Below the pieces are notes generated by a model that saw nothing but the letters and a program-made list of their open reading frames with translations, was not told the DNA's origin and searched no databases. The position numbers and the translations under genes are program-made. A stretch of DNA of 59,135 nt. Origin: Candidatus Methylomirabilis sp. (GTDB taxonomy: Bacteria > Muiribacteriota > Ozemobacteria > Ozemobacterales > Ozemobacteraceae). Each line of letters starts with the position of its first letter. Position 1 is the first letter of the stretch. The stretch is from the NCBI GenBank assembly GCA_020722725.1, contig DYKG01000021.1:1-59135 (forward strand), written 5' to 3'. Below, piece by piece: positions 24,810 through 32,663 of this stretch.

Positions 24810-26585
24810 ATGAAAATAAGTAATAAGAGCCGTATTCTCAGCGCAGTGATCGCTTTGTCTGTTTATTTGTCAGGTGCAGCTTTTGCCCGACAGCCGGTTA
24901 CCGAGTTGTCTTCCGATCCGACTGCGCTTTCCGAAAAACCAATATTGATGTCTGAACCGATTACCGTTGGTAAGGGACACCTGATTGGTGGTTTTATGGG
25001 CAAAGCTCTCAATATTCCAAAAACCGTAAAGTTATCAGAAGTCGGTTATCTTGCTTTTGCCCTGTCAAATGAGGCCGTTCAGGTTTTTCAGTCGAAGGTG
25101 GGCCAGAATGACCTTATGCCATACCTTCTCAATAGCAAGGAACTCAAGGATTCTCTAAAACTTCGACGTACCGCCCGCCAGATTCGTTTTCAGTATTTCA
25201 AACAGGCGCTTGAACAGGTAAAAGATCTTACTTCCGAACAGAAAAAAGGAATTCTGGATTTTCTTTCTCAGTCGGTCGGTTCAGCAGTGGTTTTGATGGC
25301 GAAGTCGCCATTGCCGTCTTTCATGCCATCTCCCGGCCCCTGCATGATACCTCTCGGAGCCGAAATTGTTGATGAAAAGTCTACCAAACGTCTTGGTATC
25401 GAAACCTCGATGATCTGTGTTCTCGATATCGAATCAGACGGGCAGAAGATTTTTTCGATCAGGGATGCAATGAATAACGACACCCTTGATCTGGTTATCG
25501 CCCATGAGAACGCCCATGCCATTCAATTTGACCTTTATGGCAAGCTTTTTCAGAAAATTCAGCGTATCTCTACCAACGGCCATGATTCTCCAATCATTAC
25601 TGACCTGGGTCTTGCCTATATCGAAGGTTGGGCTGAAGCTTTTGAAGCCGTCTATGGCCCAGCTAACCCGAAGCTGAAAGAAAAAGACCGGAAAAAATAC
25701 AACATTTCCGAATTTCTCTTTGGCCGCCAGGACCCCGCCAGAAGAGACCGCTATGTATGGACTCAGACAAACGGCAAAAAGACTGGAGCCCTCAAAAATG
25801 GCCTGCAGCTCATGTCAACCGAAGGTGTAATTGCCGGGCTGTTCCATGACATTCTCACCAGTCGCTCGATCAATGCTCCATTTGAAAAATGTGTTCGGGT
25901 TATGATTACCAATCCCATGGATTTCATGGAATTCGTGAATAACTTCGCCCAACTGTTTCCTGAAGACAAAAAAGTTCTGTATCGCATTCTGCTTGAAAAT
26001 ACCAAGTATGTGACCATGGATGCAAAGGCCTCTGAGAGCTACAAGAGCTACTATCAGAGCAAACTGGCCTATGTTAACAGGAAAATCGATAAAGCTGCTT
26101 ACGAAAAAGCCCGCAACGACCACCGCGCATTTGTCGAAGGCCTTTTCAAGAATGCAATGGCTGATGGTAAAGTTTTTGCCAACGTTGGCCCCCAGATGTG
26201 GATGGAAGGCAAAATTAACCTGACCAGGCTGAAAGAAAAAGCTTCTGCTGCGAAAAAGTATTTTGCCTCATTCTTTGGCAAAAAAGATGAATACTATACT
26301 TTCAGACTCGATCTGAATACGGTTACCGCTGATATGCTCAGAATGATCGGATTTGCTGAAGCCGATGCCGCCAAAGTCATCGAAACCCGCGAAAGTAGGG
26401 GCTTCTTTACCGGCAATCCGGTAAACACCCTCAAGCAGGTTGTCGGTGATGAACGGTTCAGCAAATACAATGCAGTTCTAAATCTGGGCGTTTACGATCA
26501 TAAAAAAGCTGATGTGGTCGCACAGTATAAAGAACAGTCTCTCGCCCTGTGGCCTGAAGATATCGAAAAAATGTCAATCAAATGA
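24810..26585 (+). CDS. Exported zinc-peptidase-like protein with C-terminal helix-hairpin-helix
   Basis: 591 residues. A signal peptide (about 1-26, ending SGAAFA) is followed by a helical region. A zincin-type His-Glu-Asn-Ala-His occurs at 232-236 in LVIAHENAHAIQFD. The downstream acidic residues Glu272 and Glu276 in YIEGWAEAFE fit a gluzincin third ligand. The C-terminus (about 497-560) has a ComEA-like helix-hairpin-helix (LDLNTVTADMLRMIGF, AAKVIETRESRGFF), usually a DNA or protein-binding motif. AGGAGG lies at the start. No known family combines these parts to my knowledge. It is a single gene with its own terminator. Secreted peptidase activity is inferred, not shown. Confidence 0.7.
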   Translation: MKISNKSRILSAVIALSVYLSGAAFARQPVTELSSDPTALSEKPILMSEPITVGKGHLIGGFMGKALNIPKTVKLSEVGYLAFALSNEAVQVFQSKVGQNDLMPYLLNSKELKDSLKLRRTARQIRFQYFKQALEQVKDLTSEQKKGILDFLSQSVGSAVVLMAKSPLPSFMPSPGPCMIPLGAEIVDEKSTKRLGIETSMICVLDIESDGQKIFSIRDAMNNDTLDLVIAHENAHAIQFDLYGKLFQKIQRISTNGHDSPIITDLGLAYIEGWAEAFEAVYGPANPKLKEKDRKKYNISEFLFGRQDPARRDRYVWTQTNGKKTGALKNGLQLMSTEGVIAGLFHDILTSRSINAPFEKCVRVMITNPMDFMEFVNNFAQLFPEDKKVLYRILLENTKYVTMDAKASESYKSYYQSKLAYVNRKIDKAAYEKARNDHRAFVEGLFKNAMADGKVFANVGPQMWMEGKINLTRLKEKASAAKKYFASFFGKKDEYYTFRLDLNTVTADMLRMIGFAEADAAKVIETRESRGFFTGNPVNTLKQVVGDERFSKYNAVLNLGVYDHKKADVVAQYKEQSLALWPEDIEKMSIK

Positions 26586-26607
26586 TTGTTTGATTAGTAT
26601 CATGAAA

Positions 26608-26632
26608 AGTCGCCATTCGGCGGCTCTTTTTT
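26608..26632 (+). terminator. Terminator after the zinc-peptidase gene
   Basis: A 7-bp stem AGTCGCC with GGCGGCT (one G-T pair), loop ATTC, followed by CTTTTTT. It lies 23 bp after the stop codon and directly abuts the -35 box of the next gene. Confidence 0.78.
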
Positions 26633-26633
26633 G

Positions 26634-26663
26634 TTGATGGCAATGCCTGAATTAAAGTATAAT
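26634..26663 (+). promoter_or_regulatory. Promoter of the glycosyltransferase gene, leaderless geometry
   Basis: -35 TTGATG (26634-26639), an 18-bp spacer and -10 TATAAT (26658-26663). The ATG at 26671 begins 7 bp after the -10 box, so transcription should start at or next to the start codon. There is no Shine-Dalgarno. Confidence 0.7.
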
Positions 26664-26670
26664 CCTTTCA

Positions 26671-27783
26671 ATGAAAATTCTGATAAATGCCGTTTCGGCT
26701 CGCGCCGGTGGCGGGGTTGCCTACCTGATCGGGCTGCTCGAAATTTTGCCGGAAATGGCCCCGGAAATTGATTTTCTGGCGGCAGTTCCGGATATTTCCT
26801 TTCTGCGGGGACTTAAACCCCGGGAAAACATTGAAATTCAGGTTATTAGTGAAGCTTCAGCCGATTTCTATTCACGCTATTTTTGGGAAAACACCGGTTT
26901 GATAAAGCTCTGTCACAAATGGGGCGCCGATGTGCTTTTCTGCGTTGCCAACGTCTCACCGATTATTGACCCGGGAATTCCCGTAGTTCTGATGATTCAG
27001 AATGTTGCCCCGCTCACACTCAGGGCCATAAAAATGTATCGCCGCTTCGAGTCAGTCTCTCAGGTTTTTCGCATGTTGCTGATCAGGTGGCTGACCATGC
27101 TTTCGCTGGCCCGTGCCAACCGGGTGATTGCATTGTCGCAAGCGACTGCTCGATTGATAAAAAGTTTGAACCCCATGATTGAATCAGAGGTTCTGTATCA
27201 TGGAATTTCAGAAAACTTTAAATCCGCTGTAGCCCGCCCATCTAAGGCCGGAACCGACCCTTATTTTATCTATGTTTCCAATCTCTATGTATATAAAGGC
27301 CTCGAATATATAGTTGAAGCCCTCGAGTGTGACTCGACCCTGCCGCGAGTAATCATCGTCGGTCGTGATTACGACTATAATTATGTTGCTTATGTGAAAA
27401 AACTGGCAGAAAAGGCCGGGGTTGCCGGGCGACTCATTTTTATCGGCCCGGTTCCGCGGGAAGAATTGCCAGGCTGGTATGCCAATGCGGTTGCCATGGT
27501 TTATACGTCATGGTGTGAGAATTGCCCCAACATTCTTCTCGAATCGATGGCCTGCGGATGCCCGGTAGTGGCCATGCAAATCGGCCCGATGCAAGAAATA
27601 TGCGGCGATACGGGTTTTTATGCCATCCCATTTTCCGGAAAAAGTCTCGCGGCTGCAATGAAACAGGCAGGCGCAGCTTCCTCAGCTCATCGCGCCCTTG
27701 CAATTGCCAAAGCTGGTGAATTTACCTGGGAAAAATCCATGAACCGCCATCTTGAAATCTTTCGCGGTTTTGGAAAATTCTGA
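26671..27783 (+). CDS. Family 4 (GT-B) glycosyltransferase
   Basis: 370 residues of a GT4-type glycosyltransferase with an N-terminal Rossmann domain (SARAGGGVAYLIGLLE) and a C-terminal nucleotide-sugar domain. The retaining E-x7-E signature is seen in ENCPNILLESMACGCPVVA. The likely role is sugar transfer in a surface glycan or glycolipid. No other polysaccharide genes are adjacent. There is no ribosome site and the promoter -10 box is 7 bp before ATG, so it is probably leaderless. Confidence 0.85.
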   Translation: MKILINAVSARAGGGVAYLIGLLEILPEMAPEIDFLAAVPDISFLRGLKPRENIEIQVISEASADFYSRYFWENTGLIKLCHKWGADVLFCVANVSPIIDPGIPVVLMIQNVAPLTLRAIKMYRRFESVSQVFRMLLIRWLTMLSLARANRVIALSQATARLIKSLNPMIESEVLYHGISENFKSAVARPSKAGTDPYFIYVSNLYVYKGLEYIVEALECDSTLPRVIIVGRDYDYNYVAYVKKLAEKAGVAGRLIFIGPVPREELPGWYANAVAMVYTSWCENCPNILLESMACGCPVVAMQIGPMQEICGDTGFYAIPFSGKSLAAAMKQAGAASSAHRALAIAKAGEFTWEKSMNRHLEIFRGFGKF

Positions 27784-27851
27784 AAAAAATGGGCGGTTCC
27801 ATGCCTCGACTTGCTTGTATCCGGAATATGATCAAGGCATCACAAGACCGG

Positions 27852-27888
27852 CTTTAAATAATGATCGCCCGATTAAATCGGGCGATGA
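27852..27888. repeat. Hairpin in the glycosyltransferase 3' region
   Basis: A 10-bp perfect stem ATCGCCCGAT / ATCGGGCGAT around a TAA loop. The sequence GTCATCGCCCGA (minus strand) and a nearby GGGGCTGT also occur in the element at 55351, so this is probably a dispersed repeat relic, not a simple terminator. Confidence 0.55.
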
Positions 27889-27923
27889 CATTAAGTAATA
27901 GCGGGGCAATGGAACAGCCCCTC

Positions 27924-28129
27924 TTACAAATTACCTTCTAAAATTATTTTTTCTGTTTCCAGCCTGATTCCCACCAGATTCTGCTGTTGCTTCTCGATAT
28001 CAAAAGAGATTTTTCGTTTTTTCGGCTGGTCGAAACGGCGAGGCTGCTTTGTATCTCGGGCTTTTCTTCATTATTGCGCTCAAGTCGATGATTGAGATAG
28101 TTGTCTGAGAAAATTGAAAATTTGAGCAT
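27924..28129 (-). pseudogene. Small minus-strand gene with probable frameshift
   Basis: The ATG at 28129 directly follows the stop codon of the upstream gene (TGAATG), with CAGGAG as ribosome site. Its own frame runs 61 codons to 27944. The second half reads less like protein than the alternative frame: KQPRRFDQPKKRKISFDIEK and NLVGIRLETEKIILEGNL, ending in TAA at 27924. Joining the two frames needs one extra base near 28060. The sequence could contain an indel error or the gene may be decayed. No family is recognised. Confidence 0.4.
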
Positions 28130-28396
28130 TCATCGACTCCTGATTATTGGCCGTTTGCGGCCATGGCAAATGTCTTCGAGCTCTTTTTCCAGCTCTCCGA
28201 GCTTGCGATCAATTACGTTTAAGCGCTCGATTTCTTCTTTACACTTTTCGGAAATCTCTATTTCAACCGACTTTTCTTCTTTCCGCAACGCTTCTATTGA
28301 ATTCTGAATCAGCTTGACTCTGAGCTTTTCTTCATTATCAAGCGGCAGATCGGTTTCTGGTTCTCTGGTTTTGAACAATGGTACCAAAACGCCCAT
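28130..28396 (-). CDS. Small acidic coiled-coil protein
   Basis: 88 residues, MGVLVPLFKTREPETDLP then a highly charged helix (NSIEALRKEEKSVEIEIS, NVIDRKLGELEKELEDI). No membrane segment. A strong GGAGGG lies 7 bp before ATG 28396. It is followed directly by the small frameshifted gene, which it may be coupled to. Function unknown; the helix suggests a subunit or an adaptor. Confidence 0.55.
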   Translation of the reverse strand: MGVLVPLFKTREPETDLPLDNEEKLRVKLIQNSIEALRKEEKSVEIEISEKCKEEIERLNVIDRKLGELEKELEDICHGRKRPIIRSR

Positions 28397-28521
28397 TAGC
28401 ACCCTCCGCTGAAATTATTAGCCGAAAATTAATTCATGCACCATAACTATCGGCAGAGAATCGATTTTCTTTTAACGGCTTATTTTGAATAGGAATGATT
28501 ACGGAAAATCAGGTAAAAATC

Positions 28522-28550
28522 TTGAAATTGTCCCGATCTTAAATTAATAT
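28522..28550 (+). promoter_or_regulatory. Promoter of the alkaline phosphatase gene
   Basis: -35 TTGAAA (28522-28527), 17-bp spacer and -10 TAATAT (28545-28550). No obvious PhoB box was found upstream. Confidence 0.6.
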
Positions 28551-28580
28551 ACAGAAAGTATTACCTGGAAGGAAAATCGA

Positions 28581-29666
28581 ATGTTAATCGCTGTTAGAAA
28601 ACTTTTTCTCAGTCTTTTTGTTTTTGTTATTCTGGTCTCACTGGTTAATGCGGCTGAAAATCGGCCGAAAAACATAATTGTCATGATAGGCGATGGAATG
28701 GGTGTCGCCCATATCAGCGCCACCGACTTTGAATTTGGACCTCTACAGATGCGGCGTTTCAAAAAAATGGGGTTGCAGATTACCAGCTCCGGAAATAATT
28801 ATGTTACCGATTCGGCAGCAGCGGCAACGGCGTTGGCCACAGGTATTTCTGCAAATAATGGCATGATAGGCATGAACCCGGAAAAGAAGGTTTTAAAAAA
28901 TCTGTTTGAATATGCTAAAGATGCAGGAAAAAAGACCGGGCTGGTGGTTACCAGCATTATTAACCACGCCACCCCTGCCGCTTTTTCCACTCATGTAGAA
29001 CACCGAGACATGTATAATGAAATTGCTGAGCAGCAGGTCGACAATGATATTGACGTGATGATTGGTGGCGGAATGTGTAACCTGATTCCCGGTTTTATGC
29101 CGGGCAGCCGCCGAAAAGATGACAAAAACCTTCTTTTCATGCTGCGTCGTAAAATGCCGGTAGTGCAGACTATCGATGGTCTCAGACAGCTTGGCAAACC
29201 GGATAAGTTTGCTGCAATTCTCAGCGGGTCTCATCTTCCCAGGGCTACAGATCGAGAATACAGTCTTGGCGAGCTTACACAGAAGGCGCTTGAAGTTCTC
29301 GACCAGTCAGAAAAAGGTTTTGTTCTGATGATTGAAGGGTCGCAAATTGATCTGGTTGCCCATAAAAACGACTACAACGCCATTCTGACCGAAACTCTTG
29401 ATTTTGACCGGGCAGTAAAAACCGTTCTTGATTTTGCCGAGAAAGATGGAAACACTCTGGTTCTTTGCACTGCTGACCACGAAACTGGCGGGATGACTCT
29501 GCCTGCCGGCTCGCTTGACGAGAAAAAAGCCAAAGCCCATTTTTCAACCGACCAGCACTCCGCAACCATGGTGGCGATTTTCAGCTATGGTCCTGGTTCT
29601 GATCTCTTTGGCGGAATAATTGAAAACACGGATATTGGCAAAAACCTCATCGAACTGGTAAAGTAG
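28581..29666 (+). CDS. phoA: Secreted alkaline phosphatase
   Basis: 361 residues with a signal peptide (MLIAVRKLFLSLFVFVILVSLVNA). The metal Asp is in MIGDGMG and the nucleophile is Ser78 in VTDSAAAATALATG. The late metal site CTADHETGG and the DQHSATMV His are also present. It hydrolyses phosphomonoesters outside the cytoplasm to recover phosphate. It is shorter than E. coli PhoA (471) because several insertions are absent. SD GGAAGGA precedes the ATG. The next two genes encode a CXXC microprotein and a ferredoxin and may share its transcript. Confidence 0.9.
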   Translation: MLIAVRKLFLSLFVFVILVSLVNAAENRPKNIIVMIGDGMGVAHISATDFEFGPLQMRRFKKMGLQITSSGNNYVTDSAAAATALATGISANNGMIGMNPEKKVLKNLFEYAKDAGKKTGLVVTSIINHATPAAFSTHVEHRDMYNEIAEQQVDNDIDVMIGGGMCNLIPGFMPGSRRKDDKNLLFMLRRKMPVVQTIDGLRQLGKPDKFAAILSGSHLPRATDREYSLGELTQKALEVLDQSEKGFVLMIEGSQIDLVAHKNDYNAILTETLDFDRAVKTVLDFAEKDGNTLVLCTADHETGGMTLPAGSLDEKKAKAHFSTDQHSATMVAIFSYGPGSDLFGGIIENTDIGKNLIELVK

Positions 29667-29670
29667 TGTC

Positions 29671-29823
29671 ATGAAAAAAACAGGCAATCCGGTTAAATGG
29701 TCGGCAATAATTATTATTGTGCTGGCTCTTATTCTTGTCTTCGCCGGTTTTAAAAATGGTGAACACAAAAGTTACTTTCAGAAAGCAATATTGATATGCA
29801 CGCAATGCATCGGACTGGGATAA
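29671..29823 (+). CDS. CXXC microprotein (CD1871A-like)
   Basis: A 50-residue protein starting ATG at 29671. It has a basic tail (MKKTGNPVKW), one hydrophobic helix (SAIIIIVLALILVFAGF), then a charged stretch and the C-terminal FQKAILICTQCIGLG with the CXXC pair. This pattern matches the CD1871A-like CXXC family that is often found next to NapH-type ferredoxins, as here. It lies 4 bp after the phosphatase stop and overlaps the NapH-like gene. The CXXC may bind iron-sulfur or take part in maturation. Confidence 0.72.
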   Translation: MKKTGNPVKWSAIIIIVLALILVFAGFKNGEHKSYFQKAILICTQCIGLG

Positions 29824-30752
29824 AAATTCGAACCTGGGCGCAGGCTGCCGCCACTGTTGTTTCAAATGGTTATTTTAAAGGCTTGACCAATGGTAATATC
29901 TATACCGGGCAGCTCAAGCATGTTTGTGTTCCAACCCTCAACTGCTACAGCTGTCCGGCGGCCATGTATTCATGCCCAATCGGCGCAATGCAGGTTACCG
30001 TTGCCGGTGCCGGAGGTATTGACCTGACGGCTATTCATACCTGGGGTGCAAGATTGTCGGCGATTGCAACATCTTTCCCGTTGATGGTGATTGGTTTTCT
30101 GGCCCTTATCGGAGCAGTTGTCGGGCGTGCACCTTGTGGCTGGCTCTGCCCGTTTGGCTGGTTACAGGAGTTGCTGAATAAAATTCCGTTGCCGAAATTC
30201 AACGGCTCGGGATTTCTGAAATATGTCAAGTATGTGATTTTGATCGTTTTCGTTTTTGCCTTGCCTGCCTTCTGGCTCGATGAATTTGATGGCGGCGAGC
30301 CATTCTTCTGCAAATACATCTGCCCAGCCGGCACCCTTGAGGGGGGTTACCCCCTGGCTATACTCAAACCTGACCTGCGCAAACAGCTGGGCTGGCTTTT
30401 TACCTGGAAATCTTTTCTGCTGCTGCTGTTTTTGGGTCTGTCAATGTTGTTCCGCCGACCGTTCTGTCGCTGGATCTGCCCATTGGGGGCTTTTTACGCC
30501 CCTTTCAACAAGGTCAGCATTTATCGACTGGAACTGGATAAAGATACCTGCATAAACTGTGGGCTTTGCACCAAGGTTTGCCCGGTTAATCTCAATGTTC
30601 CCGAAGATATTCAGAGTGCCGAATGTGTGCGATGCCTTGATTGCAAATCGATCTGCCCGAAAGGCTGCATCAGTTTTCGGCCTTTTGGAAAAGACTCATC
30701 GCAGCACGAAGTTGTCAAGCCAGAGGCTGGCACCGGCGGGAACAAAGCTTGA
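29796..30752 (+). CDS. NapH/YccM-like membrane 4Fe-4S polyferredoxin
   Basis: Up to 318 residues with about four membrane helices. Cys motifs characteristic of NapH-type proteins are CPAAMYSCPIGAMQ, CGWLCPFGWLQELL, CKYICPAGTLEGG and CRWICPLGAFYAP, plus two C-terminal [4Fe-4S] sets, CINCGLCTKVCPV and CVRCLDCKSICPKGC. It moves electrons across or along the membrane. The exact start is unclear (ATG 29796 or 29805, both inside the CXXC gene); the family motif begins near YFKGLTNGNIYTG. Its 3' end overlaps the M48 gene tail-to-tail by 57 bp. Confidence 0.85.
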   Translation: MHAMHRTGIKIRTWAQAAATVVSNGYFKGLTNGNIYTGQLKHVCVPTLNCYSCPAAMYSCPIGAMQVTVAGAGGIDLTAIHTWGARLSAIATSFPLMVIGFLALIGAVVGRAPCGWLCPFGWLQELLNKIPLPKFNGSGFLKYVKYVILIVFVFALPAFWLDEFDGGEPFFCKYICPAGTLEGGYPLAILKPDLRKQLGWLFTWKSFLLLLFLGLSMLFRRPFCRWICPLGAFYAPFNKVSIYRLELDKDTCINCGLCTKVCPVNLNVPEDIQSAECVRCLDCKSICPKGCISFRPFGKDSSQHEVVKPEAGTGGNKA

Positions 30753-32480
30753 AATTCTGATCTGAATCGCAGCGGCTTTTCCTGTTTCTTCGGGCTTCAC
30801 ATCGGCCTTGAAACTGAAAGAAGTTCCTGTCCAGCTGTTGGCATTGCTTTCAAATTCCACCTGGGCCAGACGACGAGCAAGAATCAGCCCTTTCGCATCA
30901 AGGTATTCAGCCGTCAAAATTCCTTTTATCTGCTGACTGCCCATAAAAAAGAACGATCCAGACAAAACCTGATCTGGTTTGATCTTTTCGATAGCAATTC
31001 CAGAAAAGGCAAAGGTTTTTTCGCTGCCATCACCATTTATTTTCAAGCTTGAGTATCCGGTGCTGGACTTGGTTTTGTCGTGGCTGATGCCCTTGGAACT
31101 TGTTAAAACACCGGCTGGCAGATTATTGGAAGAAATTTCGAAATCGCCTGTTTCAATAAGGTTTATCGGTTCAGGATTGCCGGTATTTTTCATTCGCAGT
31201 TCGTCAAACCAGACGCTGCCCGTAGAAGCTGGCCCGGCCTGTAGTAGAATTTTTACAAATGCCGTATTGGCACTGAAAATTTTATGGTCTGGAGTATTGA
31301 CCAGCCTTATTTCTACCTTTTCAGCCCGGGTTGAAACCGGTGCTGCCTTTCTTATTGCCCAGATTCGATCTCTTAATCGTTTATTTGAATCGTAAAGCTC
31401 AAGGCCGATGGCCGCATTTTGGTTGCCATTCTCAGAAATAAGCCAGCCGCTGAAAGTCATGTCTGAATTTTGAGCAACCGGGATAAAATCTGATAACACC
31501 CTGGTCGCACTCATTCTTGAGTCGGATGTAAGCTGTAGAGATTGCCTGCCGGTAATGGCGAAACGGTCTGAAATAAAGGCCTTTCCTTCGATGGTCTGCC
31601 AGCCGGTAAGCTGCTGGTTCGGCGATTCTTCGAAGCTGGGGTTGACCAGAAGATTCTGGCAAACCGCCGTTAATAGATTGCGCGTATTGGCAAATGTCGT
31701 TCTTTCGCTGACGTTCATTTTTGCCAGATTCTTGCGGGCATTTTCAATACGCTGACTGGATGGTGGGTGTGAGCTTAAATACTGCTCTACCCCTTTGGTG
31801 TCGCCATATTTTTTCAGAAATTTTTCCCAGACTGCGACCTGGGCAGCCGGGTTAAAACCGGCAGACGCCATGCGGAACTGCCCGACATCATCGGCTTCAT
31901 CTTCCTGAATCCGTGAAAACTTCATCATCGTCAGGGTGGTCAGCAGTGCGCCCCAGATTTCACGATCCTGTCGGTTTTTTAATGCGGCGTTCAGCAGAGC
32001 AACGGCAGCAGTTGAAGCGCGAAAGTTTTTCAGTGAATGCCTTTTCTCCGCATGAGCCAGTTCGTGCGCCAGAACTGTTGCCAGCTCATCGTCAGAGCTG
32101 ACCAGATCCAGCAGGCCGGTATGAACGTAAATGTGCCCGCCGGGAATGGCAAAAGCATTGGCAGAACTGTTTTTAATCACTCTCACCGTATATTTCATTC
32201 CGTGATTTTTGTAATGCGGCACCAGGCGATCGAAAATTCCTCTTACGTAAGCATTTATTTTCGGGTCTTTCTCGGGTTTGTTGGTCAGATTGAGCCAGAA
32301 CTGCAGCTCTTTGCCAAATCTTTTTTCGGCACCCACATCGCCGGTAAGCCAGAGGGCCATGTTTACTTCCTGATAGGTTTTATATACCTTCAGAATGTCG
32401 GCAAAAACATTTTTGGCCTCAAGACTCTGGCTTAAAGAGGCCAGGCAAAGAACTATCAGAAGCAATGAAGTTTTCTTCAT
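30696..32480 (-). CDS. M48-family metallopeptidase with C-terminal lectin-like domains
   Basis: 594 residues with a signal peptide (MKKTSLLLIVLCLASLSQSL). The M48 catalytic motif HELAH (139-143 in VLAHELAHAEKRH) and the third-ligand region QEDEADDVG are present. From about 280 two jelly-roll modules follow (NPSFEESPNQQLTGW; NLIETGDFEI), which resemble carbohydrate-binding or discoidin-type folds that end with WFDEL and WLDNFVLR. BepA-like M48 proteins carry TPR tails instead, so this architecture differs. ATG 32480 is preferred because GGAG lies 11 bp upstream and the signal peptide begins there. It has its own promoter. Confidence 0.82.
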   Translation of the reverse strand: MKKTSLLLIVLCLASLSQSLEAKNVFADILKVYKTYQEVNMALWLTGDVGAEKRFGKELQFWLNLTNKPEKDPKINAYVRGIFDRLVPHYKNHGMKYTVRVIKNSSANAFAIPGGHIYVHTGLLDLVSSDDELATVLAHELAHAEKRHSLKNFRASTAAVALLNAALKNRQDREIWGALLTTLTMMKFSRIQEDEADDVGQFRMASAGFNPAAQVAVWEKFLKKYGDTKGVEQYLSSHPPSSQRIENARKNLAKMNVSERTTFANTRNLLTAVCQNLLVNPSFEESPNQQLTGWQTIEGKAFISDRFAITGRQSLQLTSDSRMSATRVLSDFIPVAQNSDMTFSGWLISENGNQNAAIGLELYDSNKRLRDRIWAIRKAAPVSTRAEKVEIRLVNTPDHKIFSANTAFVKILLQAGPASTGSVWFDELRMKNTGNPEPINLIETGDFEISSNNLPAGVLTSSKGISHDKTKSSTGYSSLKINGDGSEKTFAFSGIAIEKIKPDQVLSGSFFFMGSQQIKGILTAEYLDAKGLILARRLAQVEFESNANSWTGTSFSFKADVKPEETGKAAAIQIRISSFVPAGASLWLDNFVLR

Positions 32481-32516
32481 AAGTTGTTTTCTCCGGTATT
32501 GATCTATTCTAAATCT

Positions 32517-32545
32517 ATTATCACCCATGCTGGTCGGCAAGTCAA
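32517..32545 (-). promoter_or_regulatory. Promoter of the M48 peptidase gene
   Basis: Minus strand: -35 TTGACT (32545-32540), a 17-bp spacer and -10 GATAAT (32522-32517). The match is near consensus (5/6 and 5/6), 37 bp before ATG 32480. Confidence 0.75.
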
Positions 32546-32584
32546 AAACCACTTGAGAAACATCGTTAATTTTGTTTGAAAAAC

Positions 32585-32613
32585 TGGCACATTGTGATTT
32601 GTGCGGGTATAAT
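32585..32613 (+). promoter_or_regulatory. Probable promoter of the molybdenum hydroxylase operon
   Basis: -10 TATAAT (32608-32613) after GGG, with a weak -35 TGGCAC 17 bp upstream. The poor -35 could mean activator dependence. ATG 32664 lies 50 bp further on. Confidence 0.5.
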
Positions 32614-32663
32614 TCCTAACTAGTTGGTTAAAGACATAAGACACAAGGAAAAGGAGGGCGAGA

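Noticed and set aside
32585..32604. Possible sigma-54 promoter (TGGCAC) before the Mo-hydroxylase operon
   Set aside because: The GC of the -12 element is not at the required spacing from the GG of the -24 element; a sigma-70 -10 TATAAT is better.
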